A DNA stretch of 64,000 nucleotides from Bacillota bacterium (lineage in GTDB: Bacteria; Bacillota; Sulfobacillia; DUMF01): assembly GCA_012840015.1 (NCBI GenBank), contig DUMF01000029.1, positions 62,001-126,000 on the forward strand, read 5' to 3'. Below the pieces are notes generated by a model that was not told the DNA's origin, did not search any database, and saw only the letters and a list, made by a program, of their open reading frames with translations. The position numbers and the translations under genes were made by a program. Position 1 is the first letter of the stretch; every line of letters begins with the position of its first letter. Below, piece by piece: positions 59,466 through 64,000 of the stretch.

Positions 59466-60185
59466 TTGAGTTGTATTGTGAGCGATCGAGGCTACGTGGA
59501 AATCTGGTTTGAGGGATACCCTGGCATTGAGGACATCGTTTCTGCCGGTTTCAGTACGTTGCTCTGCGATTCGTCCACGGATTTCGTAAAGCTGATCGGT
59601 CTAGATGAAGGGACGTTTGTACGGGGTAGACAAGTGCATGGAGACAGAGTTGTCCTGGTGGGAGAGGGCGACAGTGGCTCGACGGTCCCTGCTGCCGATG
59701 GACTGGTCACTTCTCAAAGACGTCTGGCGCTTACCGCTACTTTCGCAGACTGCGTGCCATTGTTTATGGTAGAACCATCGGCGGGGCTGATCGCTCTCGT
59801 CCATGCTGGTTGGCGAGGCACGGTGAAACGCATAGCGGAGAAAGCCGTACAGGTCATTGTGGATAATGGCGGACTGAGGGAGCGTATTTTAGTCGCGCTG
59901 GGGCCGCACATATGCAAACGTTGCTACGAGGTGGACGAGATGGTACTCCGTCAGTTTTCATGCAGTTATTCACGAGCTGACGAGTTCTTTGAAGCCTCAA
60001 GGCCGGGGCACTGGTTGCTCGATCTGGATCGCGCTAACCGCCGGTGTTTGGAAGAGGCTGGCGTACTAACTGATCATATTTCCTCGTGTGGTCTCTGCAC
60101 CTCTTGCAGCGTGGGGCTGTTGAGCTCGCGACGTCGGGATGGAGAACGCGCGCCCCTTATGAGGGGGGCGATATTTCTTAAGTGA
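59466..60185 (+). CDS. pgeF: Peptidoglycan editing factor PgeF (YfiH/YlmD, laccase domain)
   Basis: QVHGDRVVLV, TFADCVPLFMVEPSAGLIALVHAGWRGTVKRI, GPHICKRCYEV. Confidence 0.94.
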   Translation: MSCIVSDRGYVEIWFEGYPGIEDIVSAGFSTLLCDSSTDFVKLIGLDEGTFVRGRQVHGDRVVLVGEGDSGSTVPAADGLVTSQRRLALTATFADCVPLFMVEPSAGLIALVHAGWRGTVKRIAEKAVQVIVDNGGLRERILVALGPHICKRCYEVDEMVLRQFSCSYSRADEFFEASRPGHWLLDLDRANRRCLEEAGVLTDHISSCGLCTSCSVGLLSSRRRDGERAPLMRGAIFLK

Positions 60186-61414
60186 GCCGACGCGTGGGAC
60201 CCAGGAAGAGACGCGCTACGATTCGTAAACGTAGGATTCCGGCGAAGTTCGTGGTGGGGTTGGGGCTGCTTCTGTGCCTGGGTTTGGGGGCAAGGAGAGC
60301 AGCTTCATGGCTTTTGGTGAGGCCAGTTAGGGTGGAAGAAGGTACTGTAGAACAGACCGTGAGCGGTGAAGGGGTCGTCATCAGGGACGAAGAGGCGTTT
60401 ACTGTACCTCCGGGCGCTGAACTGAAAGCGCTGGTAAGAGAAGGAGACAGAGTCCGAGTAGGTACTCCGATAATGGAAGCTGAGGACGATTCTGCTTCGA
60501 AGGAACTCAAAAGAGTGCTCTCCGAGGCGGAGGCAGAACTGGCCGAATGGACAGCGCAGAACCAGCCTAAAGTCACTTCTCTGAGCGAGCAACTGAGCGC
60601 TTGCCGGTCCAAGCTGGATGACTTGCTCAGCCAGGTACTGGCCAGCCTGAGTGCGGGCGATGCCGCCAGGGCAAAGGCTCTGGAAGCCGCTATAAGCAGC
60701 GAGCTGGCGACACACCGGGATCTTACGGGTGAGTACGACGGCATCTTGGCCAGGGGCAACAGGCTGATCGAACAGAAAGCCTCTGTGGAACGTGCGCTAA
60801 GCAGCGCTGTAGCGAGAGTCTGTGCTACGATTCCAGGTGTGGTTAGCTTCAAGGTGGATGGGCTTGAGAGTTGTCTCTCAGGGTCGCCATTATCTTTGCT
60901 AAGCCCAAGGGCATTGAAGGTGATCGTGCAAAACAAGCCTAGCAGTATCCCCGGTGGTTCCTATAAAATCGTTCGATCTCAGGACGTCACAGTCGGTGTG
61001 GTATGTTCTGTAGAAAAGGCGGCCCAGGTGATAAGTAAAGGCATCCTGGACCTAAAGATAGGGGAGAAAAGCTACAAGGCTAGGGTAAAGCAACTTTCAC
61101 AACAAGACCCTCCGGGTTTTGTAAATGTGTTCTTCGACGTACCTGACGCAGCGCAAGATTTGATCGATGCGCGGCAGGTACAGGTGGATATCGTGCTAGG
61201 GAGACTCTCGGGTGTATTGGTGCCGAAGAATTGTCTTACTCGGCGGGGCGAGGTGACCGGAGTTTTCGTGGTAAAGAAAACGATTGCACGATTCCAGCCC
61301 GTCGAAGTGCTCGGAGAGGTTCCTGGAAAGGGAATACTGGTCTCGGACCTTCTCCCGGGTCAGTACGTTGCTACTCACCCGTGGCTCGTGAAGGAGGGAC
61401 AGGTAATTCGATGA
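60182..61414 (+). CDS. HlyD-like membrane-fusion/efflux adaptor protein
   Basis: One N-terminal TM, VEEGTVEQTVSGEGVVIRDEEAFTVPPGAELKALVREGDRVRVGTPIME, long coiled coil. Confidence 0.78.
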   Translation: MSRRVGPRKRRATIRKRRIPAKFVVGLGLLLCLGLGARRAASWLLVRPVRVEEGTVEQTVSGEGVVIRDEEAFTVPPGAELKALVREGDRVRVGTPIMEAEDDSASKELKRVLSEAEAELAEWTAQNQPKVTSLSEQLSACRSKLDDLLSQVLASLSAGDAARAKALEAAISSELATHRDLTGEYDGILARGNRLIEQKASVERALSSAVARVCATIPGVVSFKVDGLESCLSGSPLSLLSPRALKVIVQNKPSSIPGGSYKIVRSQDVTVGVVCSVEKAAQVISKGILDLKIGEKSYKARVKQLSQQDPPGFVNVFFDVPDAAQDLIDARQVQVDIVLGRLSGVLVPKNCLTRRGEVTGVFVVKKTIARFQPVEVLGEVPGKGILVSDLLPGQYVATHPWLVKEGQVIR

Positions 61415-62133
61415 GTCTAGAGGATAACTTAGTGAGAGTGCGGCAGAGAATTGCGGAAGCCTGTAAAAGGGCAGGAAGGCCAATCGAGGCCGTGAAGTTG
61501 GTGGCGGTCACCAAGAATGTTAGCCCGGACAGAATACTTGAGGCCGCGGGGCTAGGGGTAACGTACTTCGGCGAAAACCGGGTACAGGAGGCGAAGAAGA
61601 AGATATCCGTTCTGGGGGATAAAGCTCAGGGGCTGCGGTTTCACATGATAGGCCACCTTCAGCGAAACAAAGTGGCCCCTGCTTTAAGGATGTTCGAGCT
61701 AATCCATTCCGTGGATAGCCTTAGGTTATTGCAAGCGATAGAACGGAAAAGTGACGAGTTGGGAATCACGGCGAAGATCCTACTGCAAGTGAACGTCTCA
61801 GGGGAGAGCACCAAAAGCGGCTTTAGCCCGCAGGAACTCAACAGCGTTTTGGAGGTAGCAACAGGACTTAGGCACATACAAGTGATGGGGCTAATGACCA
61901 TCGCGCCGTATACCGAAAACCCGGAGACCGTAAGGCCTTATTTCGCACAATTGCGCGAGCTAACCGAGATCGATCCCTCCGTGTTGCGCGAGCTTTCAAT
62001 GGGCATGAGCGGCGATTTCGAGGTGGCGATCGAAGAAGGAGCCACGATGGTCCGGATAGGTACTGCCATATTCGGGTCAAGATGTTATACTCGGGAGGAG
62101 AATTCCATTGGAATGGATTCTAGCGCTGGCTAA
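61411..62133 (+). CDS. YggS/YlmE family PLP-binding protein
   Basis: VKLVAVTKNVSPDRI, YFGENRVQEAKKKI, HMIGHLQRNK, LSMGMSGDFEVAIEEGATMVRIGTAIFG; ATG 61411 preferred. Confidence 0.94.
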   Translation: MSLEDNLVRVRQRIAEACKRAGRPIEAVKLVAVTKNVSPDRILEAAGLGVTYFGENRVQEAKKKISVLGDKAQGLRFHMIGHLQRNKVAPALRMFELIHSVDSLRLLQAIERKSDELGITAKILLQVNVSGESTKSGFSPQELNSVLEVATGLRHIQVMGLMTIAPYTENPETVRPYFAQLRELTEIDPSVLRELSMGMSGDFEVAIEEGATMVRIGTAIFGSRCYTREENSIGMDSSAG

Positions 62134-62374
62134 CGTAATCTTGGATTTTTTCACGTGGGCAATAATCTTGAGGGCATTGTTCAGTTGGATTGCTCCCGAG
62201 CGCGGGAACGCAGTACTTCAGAATATACAACGAGGCTTGTACCGCGTTACCGAACCCATCCTGGCCCCGATCAGGAGGACAGTGAAAGTTCAAGGCCTCG
62301 TAGATTTTTCCCCCGTGATCGCTCTGCTCATTATATATTGGATAAGAAGACTGCTGGTGATATTACTCCGGTAG
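62108..62374 (+). CDS. YggT/YlmG family membrane protein
   Basis: TTG start; IILRALFSWIAPE...YRVTEPILAPIRRTVKVQGLVDFSPVIALLIIYWI. Confidence 0.92.
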   Translation: MEWILALANVILDFFTWAIILRALFSWIAPERGNAVLQNIQRGLYRVTEPILAPIRRTVKVQGLVDFSPVIALLIIYWIRRLLVILLR

Positions 62375-62404
62375 AGACCAGGGATTGAGAACAGGAGGGA
62401 TTCG

Positions 62405-62929
62405 ATGCTTACGCCGCTTGATATCCATAATAAAGAGTTCCGCAGATCATTTCGTGGATACAATGAGGACGAGGTAGATGAGTTCCTTGACCAGGTGGTT
62501 AGGGACTTCGAAATCATGACGAAGGAAAACGCTGAACTCAAGGAACGGCTGGCAGAACTAGATTCGGAAGTAGCGAGGTTTAAGAAACTGGAAGAAACGC
62601 TTAATAATACCCTCGTCGTAGCCCAGGCTACTGCGGAAGAAGTGAAGAATAACGCCCACAAAGAGGCGGAGCTAATCATAAAGGACGCCCAGAGACAGGC
62701 AGCAGAAATCCTGGAGGAGGCACGTCGGAAATACAGGGAGTGTGAAGCGAGTTTCGAGAACCTCAAAGGCGAGATTCAGACATTCAAAGCTCGGATGCGT
62801 GCAATGCTTCATTCATACCTTGAACTGTTAGACGAGGAGGGGGCAGAAAACGTTGACGGCCGCAGTGCCACGGGCGACTTTGGGCGTGACGGTCAAACCA
62901 AGGGCAAGCAAGTGTCGGGTGACGAGTGA
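62405..62929 (+). CDS. divIVA: DivIVA domain-containing protein
   Basis: MLTPLDIHNKEFRRSFRGYNEDEVDEFLDQVVRDFE. Confidence 0.95.
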   Translation: MLTPLDIHNKEFRRSFRGYNEDEVDEFLDQVVRDFEIMTKENAELKERLAELDSEVARFKKLEETLNNTLVVAQATAEEVKNNAHKEAELIIKDAQRQAAEILEEARRKYRECEASFENLKGEIQTFKARMRAMLHSYLELLDEEGAENVDGRSATGDFGRDGQTKGKQVSGDE

Positions 62930-63158
62930 TGGTAATTGCCTAACCGTATGTCTCACGGCACACCCGGTTGAAGGTAAAGCGAATGAGCAACTATTGAGGC
63001 TGCTAAAGGAGTACCTCGCCGTTCCTACACAGCAGATGGAGATCATTGCAGGAAAGAGTTCTAGGAGGAAGCTCGTGAGGGTGAACGGCATAACGCAGGA
63101 AAAGCTCGACGAAATACTCCGCAAAAAGATGGAAATAATAGCAGCCAATGGGAGTTGA
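62853..63158 (+). CDS. DUF167 (YggU) family protein
   Basis: [52 protein letters not shown] start within divIVA. Confidence 0.9.
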   Translation: MTAAVPRATLGVTVKPRASKCRVTSDGNCLTVCLTAHPVEGKANEQLLRLLKEYLAVPTQQMEIIAGKSSRRKLVRVNGITQEKLDEILRKKMEIIAANGS

Positions 63159-64000
63159 TGCGGTTGGACTATTCGGACACGCTTAACTTACCAAAGACGA
63201 AGTTCCCTATGAAGGCAAACTTGCCCACCATGGAGCCGCAGATCCAGGAATTCTGGGAGAAGAAGCAGATCTATAAGAAACTGCTGGAGCGTTCAGCGGG
63301 GCTCCCGAAGTTCATACTTCATGATGGCCCTCCTTATGCTAACGGGGATATCCACATCGGTACAGCCCTGAACAAGGTTCTGAAGGATATAGTAGTCCGT
63401 TTTGCCTCGATGGACGGCTACAACGCACCGTACGTTCCGGGCTGGGATACTCACGGTTTGCCCATTGAGCTTCAGATGCTCAAGAGCCTGGGCATGAGGA
63501 GAGAAGCCGTTAGTGCGGTCCAACTTCGCAAAGCGTGCAGGGAGTTTGCTCTCAAATTCTTGGAAATCCAAAAGAAGGAATTCAAACGGCTGGGTGTACG
63601 GGGAGACTGGGAGGCGCCGTACGTTACCCTCGATCCTAAATATGAAGCGAGGCAGATCCTCGTCTTCGGCGAGATGCTGAAGAAAGGGTATATATACAAG
63701 GGCCTCAAGCCGGTTTACTGGTGTACTTCTTGTGAGACGGCTCTGGCTGAAGCGGAAGTAGAGTACAAGGAGGCCAGGTCCCCTTCAATATACGTAGCCT
63801 TTCCTGTGGTTGACGGAAAAGGGGTGGTGGAAAACGGTGCGAGGTTCGTGATATGGACTACCACTCCCTGGACGATACCGGCTAATTTGGCCATATGCCT
63901 GCACCCGGCTAAGGACTACGCGGTGGCGAAAACGAGTGCGGGTAAGCTGATTGTGGCTGACGAGCTCGTTGGAAAATCGATGGCCGCAATGGGGATCAAA
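63158..64000 (+). CDS. ileS: Isoleucyl-tRNA synthetase, N-terminal part (truncated by window edge; not in ORF track)
   Basis: ATG overlapping DUF167 stop (TGATG); [43 protein letters not shown]...[31 protein letters not shown], open to window end. Confidence 0.96.
   Translation, partial: MRLDYSDTLNLPKTKFPMKANLPTMEPQIQEFWEKKQIYKKLLERSAGLPKFILHDGPPYANGDIHIGTALNKVLKDIVVRFASMDGYNAPYVPGWDTHGLPIELQMLKSLGMRREAVSAVQLRKACREFALKFLEIQKKEFKRLGVRGDWEAPYVTLDPKYEARQILVFGEMLKKGYIYKGLKPVYWCTSCETALAEAEVEYKEARSPSIYVAFPVVDGKGVVENGARFVIWTTTPWTIPANLAICLHPAKDYAVAKTSAGKLIVADELVGKSMAAMGIK

Noticed and set aside
60178-60936. 252-aa antisense ORF opposite the HlyD-like gene
   Set aside because: Ser/Ala/Leu-rich mirror ORF with no domain support
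1-64000. CRISPR arrays, tRNA/rRNA genes, IS elements, prophage
   Set aside because: Intergenic spaces are short and all read through; no repeat-spacer pattern, cloverleaf, transposase or phage gene seen (a tRNAscan/Infernal run would be decisive)

Overview
This 64 kb window looks like a Bacillota (Firmicutes, clostridia-like, spore-former-type) chromosome. It is gene dense, mostly housekeeping, with many overlapping genes and many TTG starts. Left to right: thrS 3' end; pheST(-) with a small YqzL-like ORF upstream; histidine phosphatase(-); polX, DUF421 protein, metalloenzyme, ogt, mutS2; PBP1A(-); tyrS, yunB, nadE, yebC, bofC-like. An 8 kb accessory catabolic island follows: TRAP dctMQP, ilvD-like dehydratase and an AraC regulator on -, divergent from a DHDPS-family aldolase and a class V aminotransferase on +. 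Next come murI, ruvCAB, queH, DUF2905, sigI-rsgI, queA-tgt-yajC, then a GntR / 2-oxoacid:ferredoxin oxidoreductase (korDABC) / glutamate dehydrogenase / methylmalonyl-CoA mutase + epimerase operon. The window ends with a long dcw division/cell-wall cluster (mraZ to divIVA) and the 5' part of ileS. I saw no rRNA, tRNA, CRISPR, transposase or phage. The most interesting candidate is the island: its aldolase and aminotransferase resemble the HOGA1 (4-hydroxy-2-oxoglutarate aldolase) and AGXT (alanine:glyoxylate aminotransferase) families. Together with the IlvD-type dehydratase and TRAP transporter they could form a sugar-diacid to pyruvate + glycine route. Other points: an intact tandem MraZ operator, a dcw cluster lacking murD, murB, sepF and spoIIGA-sigE-sigG, and aaRS genes without T-box leaders. 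All assignments come from reading the sequence and from recalled family knowledge; no database search was run.
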